A stretch of DNA of 64,000 bases, taken from the NCBI RefSeq assembly GCF_011386835.1, contig NC_088795.1:102546434-102610433 (forward strand), given 5' to 3'. This document shows, piece after piece, positions 36,868-48,225 of the stretch. Numbering within the stretch: position 1 is the first letter of the stretch; every line of letters starts with the position of its first letter. A program made the translations under genes and the position numbers. The notes beneath the pieces were generated by a model, which was given only the letters and a program-made list of their open reading frames with translations, was not told where the DNA came from and did no database searches. The DNA is from Chrysemys picta bellii (lineage: Eukaryota > Chordata > Testudines > Emydidae).

Positions 36868-38540
36868 GCACATTGACATTTGCATTTCTTATCTTCTAGG
36901 TTAGAAACCTTGATATCATCTTCAACTCTTCTTTCTCCTTTTCCCCAGTATGACAATTTAGTGTATATCTACTACAAACTCCATTTTGTTTTGTGAACAC
37001 CATTTTGGTGGAAAGACTATACTGTGCTTTCCCTTTTGTCATGTTTCCTTGGTCTTGGACTAAAATTCCAAGAAGGTGTACAATGCAGAATGATCAATGG
37101 TCATTATGTGACTTTGTTCAAGGTATGCTCAAGATGGTGTGCCAAACTTCAAGAAACTAGTTTTTTTTCCAGTCTGGACTTCAGGTGGATAGGAACAAAG
37201 AAATGGGTCAAATTATTAAAGACTTTGATCACCAGATGGGGGCTTTGAGGCTGAGTAGGAAGGTCACATGATAGAGAAGATTTAATATCAATATCTGCAT
37301 TTAGTTACTTTCCCTCACTGACCAAAACAAGAAGGTAATATTACCTTCCAACCATAATATTGATTGGGCCAGAGGAGAACAAAAACAGAGGGGAAGGTCT
37401 TGAGGCCCTGAAACAACTGACCAAAACCCCAATGTCTCTCAGATTGGTGAAGACATAGGAAGGAAGGTGTCTGAATGTTTGTTTTTTTGTAAAATGTGCA
37501 TAGATCTGTAAGTCTCTTACGCTTTCTGTATGAGTAAAGTAAGCAGTGGGTGTGGGTGTGTGTCAGAGAGAGAGAGGTTATTTGTAAAGAATGTCTTCCT
37601 TGCTTTAAATGTCATGTTAAACTCTAGGGTTAACCCGGGCCTTAAGTCAGCTAGATTACAAGACCCCTCTTCCAAGAGGGGTACTAGGCAGGGAGTCTGC
37701 ATCCCCGGAGTGAGCTTGGGAAGCTAGAACCAGGTACCGCCTGGATGCTGTTCAGTTTCAGTGGGTTTAGAACCAGTCAGGGTCCAGCATTTGAATCCAA
37801 ACACTGAAACCTGGAAAGTGGTCGAGCTCGAGAAGGTCTGTGACACCCAGTCTGTCATTAAGTTATCCCTCTTATTCCTTTTCTTTTTAAGAACTTTATT
37901 TTTATATCAAATATAAGCATATAACAAAAAATATATATAAAATACCTACATAAAGTGGAAATAGCATAATAATAATAAAAGTTCCACATTCATTATTTGC
38001 AAAACCTACAATAAACAAGCAAGCAAGCAAACAAGACCCCCTGAACCCATAAAAGTCATGCAGGACATAACTTATTAAAGTAACTAACTAAATAAGTAAG
38101 AACATAGTCTATGAGTATCGGGGACTAATATATACCAAACTGCAAATGTATGCAGTAGTTTCATGTATGACCAGACATCCTTGAATTTTTCTCACATATT
38201 TCTATTAGACAGTCTTTTTTTTCCCCATTAATGCAATAGCAGAGAGCTCATTCAGCCAGTCTGGGTATGAGGAAGGAATTGCAGATTTCTGTTTTTTTTC
38301 AGAATAACTCTTTTGGCCACTTAAATAGTTACTGTAAAGCAGTTCTTAATGTTAACTGGTAATTCCAATATATCCACCACACCTAAATACACACACTTGG
38401 AGAAGGGAAAATAGTGACACAAAGTTTTTGAGAGTGCACTCAATATAGTATTGCCTATCCAGCATTCACTGTGCATTGACAATCTAGTCTTAAACAAATG
38501 TTCTGGAGTCCAGTAGTACCTGTTTAACATCTTGCCCTGT
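36868..38540. other. No recognisable gene
   Basis: Sequence at 36970-37860 has less uniform composition and may include LTR-like DNA ('aactccattttgttttgtg'), but no ends were matched. 37870-38500 is AT-rich without structure. Confidence 0.4.
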
Positions 38541-38544
38541 AAAA

Positions 38545-38775
38545 ATCACAAGCATAGGCGCTGATTTCCTTTCTACCTGGGGGTGCTTGACCCCATCCCC
38601 GCCTCTGTCCAGGCCCTGCCCCCACTCCACCTCCTCCCCCAAGCCCCCGCCCTGTCTCCTCCCCTGAGTGTGCCCCATCCCTGCTCCTCGCCCTCCCTCC
38701 TGGAGTCAACCTGCATGCTGCAAAACAGCTGTTTGCGGTGTGTGGGAGGCGCTGGAAGGGAGGGGAAGGAGTGAT
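38545..38775. repeat. GC-rich MITE fragment
   Basis: The abrupt GC-rich block beginning 'ataggcgctgatttcc' and containing 'aaaacagctgtttgcggtg' resembles turtle hAT-type non-autonomous elements. Only one end is seen. ORFs on both strands are low-complexity artefacts. Confidence 0.4.
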
Positions 38776-38828
38776 CAGTGAGGCACAGCTATTGACTTCT
38801 CTCAGACTTGAAAGGCTTCATCAAGAAA

Positions 38829-40806
38829 TTACTTCCCTTCTGCAATACCATGCACTGCAACAGATTCTTTCTGAGCTTCAGTTATGTTCAGAATCGACTT
38901 TGGTACAACAGCCAAATCAAAATCAACAAACTTCTTCTGATTTTCACTCAAATCCAGAAGTACCTCTGGTTCATCAGGAAGGTGTTCACACAGCTTCCTT
39001 TTGGGCAAGCTGCTAGACTCCATTGTCAAAAGTTTAGAGGCATTCTCTTCCCCTTTGCAGCTCTTCTTGCTGACAACATGCAAGTTACCAGGCTCAACAC
39101 AGACAAGCTCAGGGATCATTTCCCCCCTTGTTACAAGTTTCCATGTTGTCAGTGGGTAACATAGTCAAATCACCTTTATGCTTGTCTTGTGCCCTGGCCA
39201 TGATATCAACCTGATTAGACAAGGTTGTCATATCTTTACCCAGCAAAAGGCAAAATAGAAGCACCAGAATCGCCTGGTCCCTGGGAACTAGCTATGACAT
39301 CAACTGGATGCAATCTAGTTACAATGTCATTCTCCCTAGTGGACACAAACTTAGGAACATTTCCTTCCTGGGCTTTAGTTACATCCAGAACCAACTCTGA
39401 GACAACCATCATAGGCTGACTGGCGTCTTCTGTCTGCTTTATAGACGAAGAACTGGAGAAACATTCTCCTTTAGCAGACACATTGCTATTCGCAAGAGAC
39501 CAACAATGTGAGATATCCTTTCCCTTCTCCAAACACTCATGCCATTCACAGACAATTGCTTGGAGAGTGGGGCCTCTTTCTTAACAGGCAAGTTGCCAGT
39601 TCCAACAAACAAACATTTGAAGAATTCCTCCATAGGCAAGTCAGGATCATAATAGACACAGGCTCAGGATCATTTCTTTCCTATGACTGGTTTATGATAT
39701 TAACTTGACTACACAAAGCTTTAAAAAAATCATTCCTTATTAAAATATCCAAAGGAACTGTATTTTTTGCTCCCACAATCATGGTGCCATCAAATCCCTT
39801 CCACTTAAAGTGGATTTTAGCCAAAGGCACTCTTACAAAATATTCAGGTAATGCTACAACTGTCACAATAATCTTTCTCCCTGACAAAACTTGCTTTAAC
39901 CAAAGTAATATCTGCCGCAGTGTACCTTCATGCTGTACACCTTATTCCATTAACTAGTGCACTGCTAATATATTCTGTACTATTGTTCCCATATTTATCT
40001 TTAATGTGACTTTTAAGATCAAGTCCTTCAGAGACAACAGAAACATCATTTCCACACAAGGCAGCAGCACTGGGCCCTATTTGGTTTGCCTGTGTGCTTA
40101 GAATAACTGGATTAGTATTTACTGGGTTTGCTTGTTTTTTTTATATTTGGACACTCTGGTTTGATGTGTCCAGGTGTACTATACAAATGACATACCACTT
40201 GTCTTCCCTTTGAGTACGAGTTTTTTCTATTCTGGGCTTCCATGAGCTTCTTTATCAGAGTTGGGGTTAGGTTTAATTTTAAACCCTTCCTTCCTCTTAA
40301 ACTGGGGTGAATAGTGATTAGTCTTCCCATGGTGTTTACACTCTTCTCAAACCCTATTTTGAGTATACACACCTGCAATTTCTGAAGCACATAGGGTTGA
40401 ATCAGCTTCTCTGTCACAGACAGCTGCTCCAATATTTTCAGTAACAATGTCTAAAAACTGTTCCAAAGTGATTAAATCCAGCAATTTTTTCAAAACTTCC
40501 ATGTGCCTTTGCTCCCACAACCCACTTTTTAACAAAACCCATTAGCCTATGGCAACATTCCACGAAACTACAATCATTAGACATTTTAAACTTTCTAAAC
40601 TTAACCCTGTAAGATTCAGGAGTGACCCTGAATTGCCTTAACACAGAAGCTTTAAACAGCACATAATCTAAGGCTTCTTGTTCCCTTAATTCATGAAATA
40701 CTTCCCTGGCTTTCCCAGTAAATCTGGTTAGCAGGACAGGCATTCACTGCTCATCCTGGATCCCATGCAGGGTGCATTGGCATTTAATGGTAGACAAAAA
40801 TTCCAG
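38829..40806 (-). pseudogene. Ty3/gypsy (Gmr1-like) gag-protease remnant
   Basis: On the minus strand the order is: a capsid-like helical region with FTGKAREVFHEL, LDYVLFKASVLRQF and TPESYRVKFRKF; a zinc-knuckle remnant in which one cysteine of the CCHC is lost (CHLYSTPGHIKPEC); a protease-type segment with VPLAKIHFKWKG and DILIRNDF; and an acidic linker that would precede RT. The capsid part resembles the SCAN-domain ancestor described for Gmr1-like elements. An in-frame TGA just upstream of MPVLLTRF and several frameshifts split the frame. The 5' end is cut by the MITE fragment at 40.8 kb and RT is absent, so the element is truncated at both ends. Gag packages retroelement RNA; protease would process it. 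Confidence 0.75.
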
Positions 40807-40811
40807 TTTGT

Positions 40812-41077
40812 TTACCTGCCGCGTCCATAGGTTCGGCCGATCGCAGCTCCCACTGGCCACGGTTCGCCGTCCCAGGCCAATGGGGGCTGCGGGAAGTGGC
40901 ATGGGCCGAGGGATGTACTGGCCTCCACTTCTTGCCATCCCCATTGGCGTGGAGCGGCGAATCATGGTCAGTGGGAGCCACGATCAGCCGAACCTGCAAA
41001 TGCGGCAGGTAAACAAGCCGGCCCGGCCTGCCGGGATGCTTACCCTGGCGGGCCACAGGCCAAAGGTTGCCAATCCT
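40812..41077. mobile_element. GC-rich palindromic hAT-family MITE fragment
   Basis: A long imperfect inverted repeat begins gtttgtttacctgccgcg and returns as cgg-caggtaaacaagc near 40998-41016, with arms of roughly 95 bp. The right end 'ccaaaggttgccaatcctg' matches the end of the hAT MITE at 22384-22693. The left terminus is missing and the fragment abuts the truncated gypsy gag. Many TG/CA changes at former CpGs break perfect pairing. ORFs on both strands are by-products of the palindrome. Confidence 0.65.
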
Positions 41078-41354
41078 GGTATAGATGATACTTCCATCCG
41101 TAGGTGGTGCTACATCCCCCAGCTTAATGATAAGCTGTTACTCCACACCTTGCAGTGATATACAGTTTCTGTTATTGCTCAGTTCCAAAGGGGTCAACAG
41201 ACGAGTTCAGCCTGGCTGTTAGAAGTTGGCAGATTATATAAATGAGTATTACCATATGTACATGGAACATAAGAAAACAAACTGATTGTAAACTTGCGGA
41301 AGTATGCTGTTTATGATGAAATAACTATTCTGCTACTTTTGGTCAAATCTGGTC

Positions 41355-41813
41355 TCAGTCTTTAAAGTATCTGTCACGCTTTGGAGGGAATAGTGTGGAG
41401 CCTACTAAATCCATAGTGAAAGTGGATGGGTATTTGATAACGTCATCATATCTGATGTTGGTCCCCTTCAGGATTTGCTTTAACGTTGCTTAGCTTTGAA
41501 TGAGGCCCTCTTTTTGCTAACGGTGAGAAGTCAGGAAAAATAAATTCTATGGACTTTATACATAAGGGTTTCAGCTTTTCTGGCAGGATTTATTAACATT
41601 ACTTGATCACTGAACTTCAGCAACTTGAAGATGATTGGGCTGGACTTGTCTGACTCCTGCCTTCAAGCACCAGCCATTCAATATCTAATCAAGGCAAGTG
41701 AGAGGTCCAAATACATCAGGGAACAACTTCTTGAAATCTAATAATATCCTTCTCCTCTAACTGCTCAGCAATGCCCCAAATGCAAACGTTGTTCTTTGAG
41801 ATCTGTTTTCTAA
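41355..41813 (-). pseudogene. L1 ORF1 C-terminal part
   Basis: After the insertion the protein resumes with SKNNVCIWGI, the start of the L1 ORF1 RNA-recognition-like domain, then IIFKLLKFSDQ and ARKAETLMYK of the C-terminal domain, and ends at the TGA complementary to 41355-41357. The frame has several stops and at least one single-base loss. Sequence across the junction, once the insertion is removed, gives the usual coiled-coil to ENRS transition of L1 ORF1. Confidence 0.7.
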
Positions 41814-42191
41814 AGGTATGTCTACACTACAGGATTACTCCGATTTTACAGAATTTGATTTTTGGCAACAGATTGTATAAAGTCAAGTGCATGCGACCAC
41901 ACTAAGCACATTAATTTGGCGGTGTGCATCCATGTACCAAGGCTAGCATCGACTTCCTGAGTGTTGCACTGTGGGTATCTATCCCATAGTTCCCACAGTC
42001 TCCCCCACCCATTGGAATTCTGGGTTGAGATTCCAATGGCTGATGGGGCAAAAAACATTGTCGCTGGTGATTCTGGGTACATGTCATCAGGCCCCCCTCT
42101 CCCTCCCTCCCTCCATGAAAGCAACGGCAGACAACCATTTTGCGCCTTTTTTTCCCTGGGTGAACTGTGCAGATGCCATACCATGGCAAGC

Positions 42192-43447
42192 ATGGAGCCT
42201 GCTCAGTTCAAGGCAGCAGTCATGAACATTGTAAACACCTCACGCATTATCGTGCAGTTTATGCTGAACCAGAACCTGAAAAACCAGGTGAGGAGTAGGC
42301 AGTGACGGCAGCACGGCGACGAGTGTGATGAGTACATGGAAGCAGAATTCTCTCAAACCATGGGCCCTGATGCTTTGGAGATCATGGTGTTACTGGGACA
42401 GGTTCTAGCCATGGAACGCCGATTCTGGGCCTGGGAAACAAGCACAGACTGCATAGTGTTGCAGATGTGGGACGATTCCCAGTGGCTGTGAAACTTTCAC
42501 ATGCATAAGGGCACTTTCATGGAACTTTGTGACTTGCTTTCCCCTGCCCTGAAGTGCCAGAATACCAAGATGAGAGCAGTCCTCACAGTTGAGAAGCGAG
42601 TGGTGATAGCCCTGTGGAAGCTTGCAACGCCAGACAGCTACCAGTCAGTCGGGAATCAATTTGGAGTGGACAAGTCTACTGTGGGGGCTGCTGTTATGCA
42701 AGTAGCTAAAGCAATCACTGAGCTACTGCTACCAAAGGTAGTGACTCTGGGAAATGTGCAGGTCATAGTAGATGGCTTTGCTGCAATGGGATTCCCTAAC
42801 TGTGGTGGGGCGATAGATGGAACCCATATCCCTATCTTGGCACTGGAGCACCAGGGCAGCCAGTACATAAACTGCAAGGGGTACTTTTCAATGGTGCTGC
42901 AAGCACTGGTGGATTACAAGGAATGTTTCACCAACATCAACATGGGATGGCCGGGAAGGGTTCATGACGCTCGCGTCTTCAGGAACACTACTCTGTTTAA
43001 ACGGCTGCAGCAAGGGATTTACTTCCCAGACCAGAAAATAACCATTGGGGATGTTGACATGCCTATAGTTATCCTTGGGGACCCAGCCTACCCCTTAATG
43101 CCATGGCTCATGAAGCCATACACAGGCTTCATGAGTAGTCAGGAGCTATTCAACTACAGGCTGAGCAAGTGCAGAATGGTGTAGAATGTGCATTTGGACG
43201 TTTAAAGGGTCGCTGGCACACTTTACTGAGTTGCTCAGACCTCAGCCAAACCAATATTCCCATTGTTATTGCTGCTTGCTGTGTGTTCCACAATCTCTGT
43301 GAGAGTAAGGGGGAGACGTTTATGGTGAGATGGAAGGTTGATTACATGCAGCCAGACACCAGGGCAATTAGAAGAGCACACCAGGAAGCGCTGCGCATCA
43401 GAGAAGCTTTGAAAACCAGTTTCATGACTGGCCAGGCTAAGGTGTGA
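42192..43447 (+). pseudogene. PIF/Harbinger (HARBI1-like) transposase, copy 2
   Basis: The frame starts MEPAQFKAA at 42192, aligning with MDPAAIIAA of the copy at 28.5 kb, and ends at TGA 43445-43447. In-frame stops occur at 42303-42305 and 42489-42491, and a one-base loss near 43180 shifts the frame between CRMV and VECAFGRLKGRW. The DDE signature is present: GAIDGTHIPI, GDPAYPLMPW and VECAFGRL, so second Asp context is intact here (GDPAYP) while copy 1 has RDPAYP. The enzyme would cut element ends and integrate at TWA sites. It is transcribed inward from the left end of the element, towards the Myb-like gene. Identity with copy 1 appears high over the catalytic domain. Confidence 0.93.
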
Positions 43448-43675
43448 AAGTTCTATTTGTTCTCCTTGATGAAAACTCGCCCCCTTGATTGACTCGTTCC
43501 CTTTAAGCAACCCACCCTCCCCCCTTATATCACAGCTTGCTTTCAAAGGAAATAAAGTCACTATCGTTTAAAAATCATGTATTCTTTATTCATTGATTAT
43601 AAACGTAGGGAGAGAACTGACAAGGTAGCCCAGGTGGGGTTTGGGAGGAGTGGAGGAGGGAAGGAAAAGGCCACT

Positions 43676-45808
43676 TCAAAAGTTGTTGAATGACTGCTTT
43701 TTGCTTGGGCTGGTCACTGGGGTGGAGTGGCAGGGTGCACGGATCCTCCCCCGTTCTCAGGCATCTGGGTGAGGAGGCTATGGAACTTGGGGAGGGCGGT
43801 TATACAGGGACTGCAGCAACACTCTGATCCTGCTGCCATTCCTGAAGCTCCACTAGATGCCGGAGCATGTCCGTTTGATCACGCAGCAGCCCCAGCATTG
43901 CATCCTGCCTCCTCTGATCTTCCTGCCGCCACCTCTCCTCACGTTCGTCCCTCCTGTCCTCACGTTCGTCCCTCCTGTCCTCACGTTCGTCCCTCCTGTC
44001 CTCACGTTCGTCCCTCCTGTCCTCACGTTCGTCCCTCCTGTCCTCACGTTCGTCCCTCCTGTCCTCACGTTCGTCCCTCCTGTCCTCACGTTCGTCCCTC
44101 CTGTCCTCACGTTCGTCCCTCCTGTCCTCACGTGCATTGGCAGCTTTCCTGTACTTTGATACCATGTCCTTCCACTCATTCAGATAAGCTCTTTCATTGG
44201 GGGTTGACTGCATGATCTCAGAGAACATTTCATCTTGCGTGCATTGTTTTCGCTGCCTTATCTGAGAGCCTTTGGGACGGAGGCGGGAGGCTTGAAAAAT
44301 TTGCAGCTGCAGGAGGGAAAAAAGGGATAGAAGTATTTAAAAAGATACATTTTACAGAACAATGCTTATACTCTTTCACGGTGAACACTATTCACATTAC
44401 ATAGCACATGTGATTTCGGTACGAGGTCGCATTTTGCATCTTAATATTGAGTGCCTGCGGCTTTGGTGTTAGAGATCACAGATGCAGGGCCGGGCAACAG
44501 AATTCGGCTTGCATGTGGCCATGGTAAGCCATTGTCTTTCGGCTTCTGCAGCCTTCATAAAAGCAGCGCCTCCTTTCCCATACCAAGCAAAACCCATTGA
44601 GTGCTGCGGTTTTCATGTTAACATGCAGCAGCAGAAACCACACTAAGACACCTCCCACACATCCAATTCTCTGGGATGATCGCTTTACCCCTCCCCCCAC
44701 CACGTGGCTGATATCAGGTAAGATCCCTGCTAGCCAAACGTGAAGCTCAGCGCCAATGCCGCCCTCCCCCCCCCCCCCCAACCACCACTTGGCTAACTGC
44801 AGGGAAGGATTTCTTTTCAGCCACAGGCAAACAGCCCACCTCTGTCCCCTTAATTAAATTCCCGTATTTCAACCAGGTTACCTCACTCTCCTGAGGATAA
44901 CACAGCGAGATAAAGAACGGATGTTGCTTGAATGCCAGCAAACACTGGGACACTGCCAGGCTTTGTCATGCAATGATACCAGATTACTTGCTACTAGCAT
45001 GGCGTGGTCAAGTGTCCTACCATGAAGGACTGCCCTGCCCAGAAACCTTCTGCAAAGGCTTTTGGAGTACCTCCAGGAAAGCTTCACGGAGATGTCCCTG
45101 GAGGATTTCAGCTCCATCCCCAGACATGTTAACAGACTTTTCCTGTAGCTGTACTGGCCACAAATGCATCCCAAGTCCTCAGGGCAAATCAATCATTAAA
45201 ATGCTTGCTTTTAAACCATGTTTTGTATTTACAAAGGTACACTCACCAGAGGTCCCTTCTATGGCTTCATTGTCTGGCCTTGAGAGGGCTCGGAGGCTAC
45301 TCGGAGGCTGAGAAAAAGGATCCTGGCTGTTGGGGAGAACGGTGTGCTGTGTGCTCTCTGCAAGCTTGTTGTTGCCCTCCTCCTCCTCATCTTCCCCATG
45401 CGCAAAATCCTCAGGCATGGCTGAGAGTAACTCCTCATCTGAATCCACAATCAGGGGTGGGGTAGTGGTGGCGGCCCCCCCTAGAATTGCATGCAGCTCA
45501 GCGTAGAAGCGGCATGTCTGGGACTAAACCCCGGACCTTCAGTTTGCTTCTTTGGTTTTCTGGTACGCCTGTCTGAGCTCCTTAACTTTCATGCGGCACT
45601 GATAGGAGTCCCTATTGTGGCCTCTCTCCATCATGCCCTTGGAGATTTTTTCAAATGTTTTGGCATTTTGTCTTTTGGAACGTAGATCTGCTAGCATGGA
45701 ATCATCTCCCCATACAGCGATCAGATCCAGTACTTCCCATACGGTCCATGCTGGAGCTCTTTCTTGATTCTCGGACTGCATGGTTACCTGTGCTGATGAG
45801 CTCTGCAT
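43676..45808 (-). pseudogene. Harbinger Myb/SANT-like DNA-binding partner, multi-exon, broken
   Basis: Exon 1 starts near 45808 (MQSSSAQ) and carries the trihelix Myb/SANT-like domain: WTVWEVLDLIAVWG, KNAKTFEKISKGM-type and CRMKVKELRQAYQKTKEAN. After a damaged stretch it continues through an acidic region (MPEDFAHGEDEEEEGNN) to a GTGAGT splice donor at plus 45241-45246. A matching acceptor (CTCCTGCAG) precedes 44306, where the last exon begins with DEMFSEIMQ about 25 codons in, followed by nine EDRRDER heptads and an amphipathic DQTDMLRHLVELQE helix. The frame shifts near 43805; the ancestral stop probably lies at 43676-43678 (SKKQSFNNF). Stop codons follow the Myb domain too. The protein normally recruits transposase to the element ends. 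Confidence 0.8.
43939..44127 (-). repeat. Nine perfect 21-bp tandem repeats coding for a charged heptad
   Basis: Nine consecutive identical 21-bp units start at 43939 and repeat to 44127, with a partial tenth. On the minus strand each encodes EDRRDER, inside the last exon of the Myb-like gene. The unit length preserves the frame. Perfect identity points to recent slippage or unequal exchange. The opposite strand is also open, giving large spurious ORFs. Confidence 0.95.
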
Positions 45809-46162
45809 GGTCACAAATGCTCTCCACACTGGGCAAACAGGCAATGAAATTCAAAAGTTTGTGGGGCTTTTCCGGTCTACCTGGCCAGTGCATCCGAGTT
45901 CAGATTGCTGTCCAGAGCGGTCAAAATGGTGCACTGTGAGATAGCTCCCGGAGGCCAATACCATCGAATTGCATCCACACTAACCCTAATTTGAAATGGC
46001 AATGTTGATTTCGGCGCTACTCCCCTCTTTGGGGAGGAGTACATAAATATATTTTAAGAGCCCTTTATGTCGAAGTAAATGGCTTCGTTATGTGGACGGG
46101 TGCAGGGTTAATTCGATTTAACGCTGCTAAATTCGACCCAAACTCGTAGTGTAGACCAGGCC

Positions 46163-46437
46163 AAAGTCATCCTGGTATTTTTCCAGTTTGTCTAGTTTAA
46201 GTTTTAAGGAGGCAGTTTCTTCTTTAATTTGACTCGTTTCAATGGCAGTCATTTGTAGGTCATTTTCCACATGGATTTTACTTCACATACATCTTTAGAG
46301 AGGCCACAAATATCTTTTGAGTATGAAACAAGTCTGTCTGTGAGGAATTTTAAGTGTTGTGATATCCTGGGGTTCTGCTGCTTAGGTGATTAAGGCTTAG
46401 GTCTTTTGTTGCTTCTCATTTTTCCACTGAAATCCAT
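46163..46437 (-). pseudogene. L1 ORF1 N-terminal part
   Basis: The frame opens at 46435-46437 with MDFSGKMRSNKRPK and leads through a damaged region into a coiled-coil-like segment (SLKLKLDKLEKYQDD) that ends exactly at the Harbinger insertion. This is the layout of L1 ORF1p, the RNA-binding chaperone of L1. Stops and frameshifts are present. The C-terminal part resumes at 41813. Confidence 0.7.
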
Positions 46438-46600
46438 ATTGAACAGTTTGAAGTTATCCAGGGGATTAATTTAAACTTTTGTGACAAACTTATTGTGAAT
46501 TTGCTACAGAAGTTATTATTATAGATTCATTAATATGTGGAGAGAGAGAGAAAATCTGGGACTAGGCAGCCATCTTCCTTGTGGGTGCTACATGAGCCCC

Positions 46601-47329
46601 CCTTCCTTTTCAATGTCACCTATGCACAGTAACAATTAAGCATCCCTCTTCACATCTTGATCAACTTTGGGGTCAATCATTGAAACATTATGCTCTACTG
46701 TTCTCCTCTCCTTAAGTTCAAATACATCACTCCACTCTATGTATCCTTCCATGTGCTTCATCTCTTTTCAGTCATCAGATTCAAACTCTATGTTCCTACC
46801 TTCATACCTCTATATTATCTTGCCTTCTCACTGCTCTACTCATTTCCTCCTCTTTCTCTCACTCCGTGCACTCATCTCAGTCCTCATTATTCCCTGTGGG
46901 GGATAGCCTCAATGGGTGTAAATTATTGTAGGCTTGCTGAAGTCCTATAACAGTTTACACCAGCTGAGGATCTGCCCCATGTCTCTATTTTCTACTCAGC
47001 TTTTTGCCATCCATCTTCTTATTCAAATTGTTGCTTACTACCCACTTCTTCCAGAAACTCTACTTCTAAAATTGTCATCTGCTGTCAACTCTACTCCATC
47101 CCTAGCCTAAACTGTTCAGTCTTTTCATCTCTTTGTTTGCCTTAGAAGATAGGATCTTTGGGCTAGAACACTTCACAAAAATATCTGGTGATTATTAACA
47201 ATAAATGAAATAATAGTTTTAATGCTTTGCTTGGCCATCACACTTATTAGAAATGGAAGAGAATTGAAGTATTTTACAAAACTTAAAATAAATGGTTTAG
47301 CATTTGAAACTATCCTGGTGATGTCAGTA
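46601..47329. other. No recognisable gene
   Basis: Pyrimidine-rich plus strand with domain-free ORFs. At 46907-46978 is a short relic ending 'ttacaccagctgaggatctg', also seen in variant form near 51.0 and 61.0 kb. Confidence 0.45.
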
Positions 47330-48222
47330 CTATTTGTTGGCTAGATCAGGTGGATGGAGGGTTGGGGGAAAATGATGGTGGTAGTTTTCCAAAGTCCAAC
47401 ATAACCTCCCCCCATGAGAGTCCCCAAAATGATGCACTGCTCCCAGTAGCCTGTGCAGATGTTTACAATATGAGTGTATGTGACACTTGGATCTAATAGA
47501 CTCATTGAGCTGTGTTTGCATTCAGTGCGGTTTTAATGTTTCAATCGGTTCTTTTAAGCTCCTTGGGCTTGGCTTCTTCTTGTTAGCATCCTTTCATCTG
47601 AGAGAGACAGTGGGAATTGAAGCCTATGATGTAGATGGTTTGCAATGTCTCATGTGACTGAATAGGCCAATCCGAGATTTGCATGATCTTCGGCAGTTAT
47701 TGCAAATGTATGTATCTTGGCTGGGCTGCTTGCTCTTTTCTCTTCAAGCTGTAGGAGCCAGCTCCTGTCATGGACTTTGATACCCTGGAGATGGTGCCAC
47801 TTGTTACGATCACTTGCCAAGATTTCCCATTGGTCAGGATCAGTGCCAAGTTCCTTCATATCTCATTTGCTTGTGTCTTTATAGCAAAGCTTGGGATGGC
47901 CTGTTCTTGTTCCCTCTGATAGCTCCCCATATAGCATGTCTTTGGGTATGCATCCATCTTCCAACCTACTAGGACATCCCAGCCAGCACAGTCATTTTTG
48001 CTTGAGCAGGGCTGTGACAGTTGGTAAAATTGCCCTTTGGAGAACCTCTGCACTGTGACTTTATCTTGCCATTTGGTGTTGAGTATGCAGTGTAAGCAAC
48101 TTAAGTGGAAACTCTTCAACCTTTTCTCCTGATGAACATAAGTTGTCTGTTTCCCCACCATACATGAGAATGCGGAGGATGCAAGCTTGGCACACTCCCA
48201 GACTACTGCACTGGGAAGCACA
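47330..48222 (-). mobile_element. Non-LTR retrotransposon, C-terminal RT end and 3' part
   Basis: On the minus strand two adjoining frames read KRLKSFHLSCL, ILNTKWQDKVT and, after a frameshift, ELGTDPDQWEILASDRNKW, then HTFAITAEDHANLGLAYSVT. The pattern 'R.LRRIL...WQDKV...' followed by 'LG.DPD.WE..A.DR..W' is the C-terminal end of a LINE endonuclease-reverse transcriptase family widespread in animals; I cannot fix the clade. The preceding part of the same protein is found in the opposite orientation at 50337-50606, beyond the CR1. Stops and frameshifts are frequent. Confidence 0.7.
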
Positions 48223-48225
48223 GCT

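Larger units (their letters stand above)
41814..46162. mobile_element. Complete two-gene PIF/Harbinger transposon, inactive
   Basis: Terminal inverted repeats aggtatgtctacactac and (reverse complement of the right) ggcctggtctacactac bound 4,349 bp. Flanking TAA (41811-41813) and AAA (46163-46165) fit a decayed TWA target duplication. Inside are a transposase gene on plus and a Myb/SANT-like gene on minus, convergent. This two-protein layout is characteristic of Harbinger: the Myb-like protein binds ends and helps import the transposase. Both genes are broken, so it could move only with help. Confidence 0.9.
41100..46600 (-). mobile_element. L1-type LINE fragment (5' UTR and ORF1), split by a Harbinger element
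   Basis: A minus-strand L1-like element begins near 46590 with 'aagatggctgcc' on the minus strand, has ORF1 starting at 46435-46437, is interrupted at 41814-46162, and continues to about 41100, beyond which it is lost. ORF2 is not seen. The 3' boundary is approximate. Confidence 0.7.

Noticed and set aside
40772..41158. 128-codon plus-strand and 90-codon minus-strand ORFs
   Set aside because: Both arise from the palindromic MITE, whose arms read similarly on either strand.
43939..44127. CRISPR-like regular repeat
   Set aside because: Units are directly contiguous with no spacers and lie inside a coding exon.
43727..44215. Large plus-strand ORFs over the 21-bp repeat array (162 and 100 codons)
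   Set aside because: They are the antisense of the in-frame Myb-like exon; a 21-bp unit without stops keeps several frames open. The minus frame has domain context and splice signals.
44878..45246. Additional exon of the Myb-like gene (104-codon ORF)
   Set aside because: It lies between a good splice donor and acceptor of that gene and has no Myb-partner motif, so intron is more likely.
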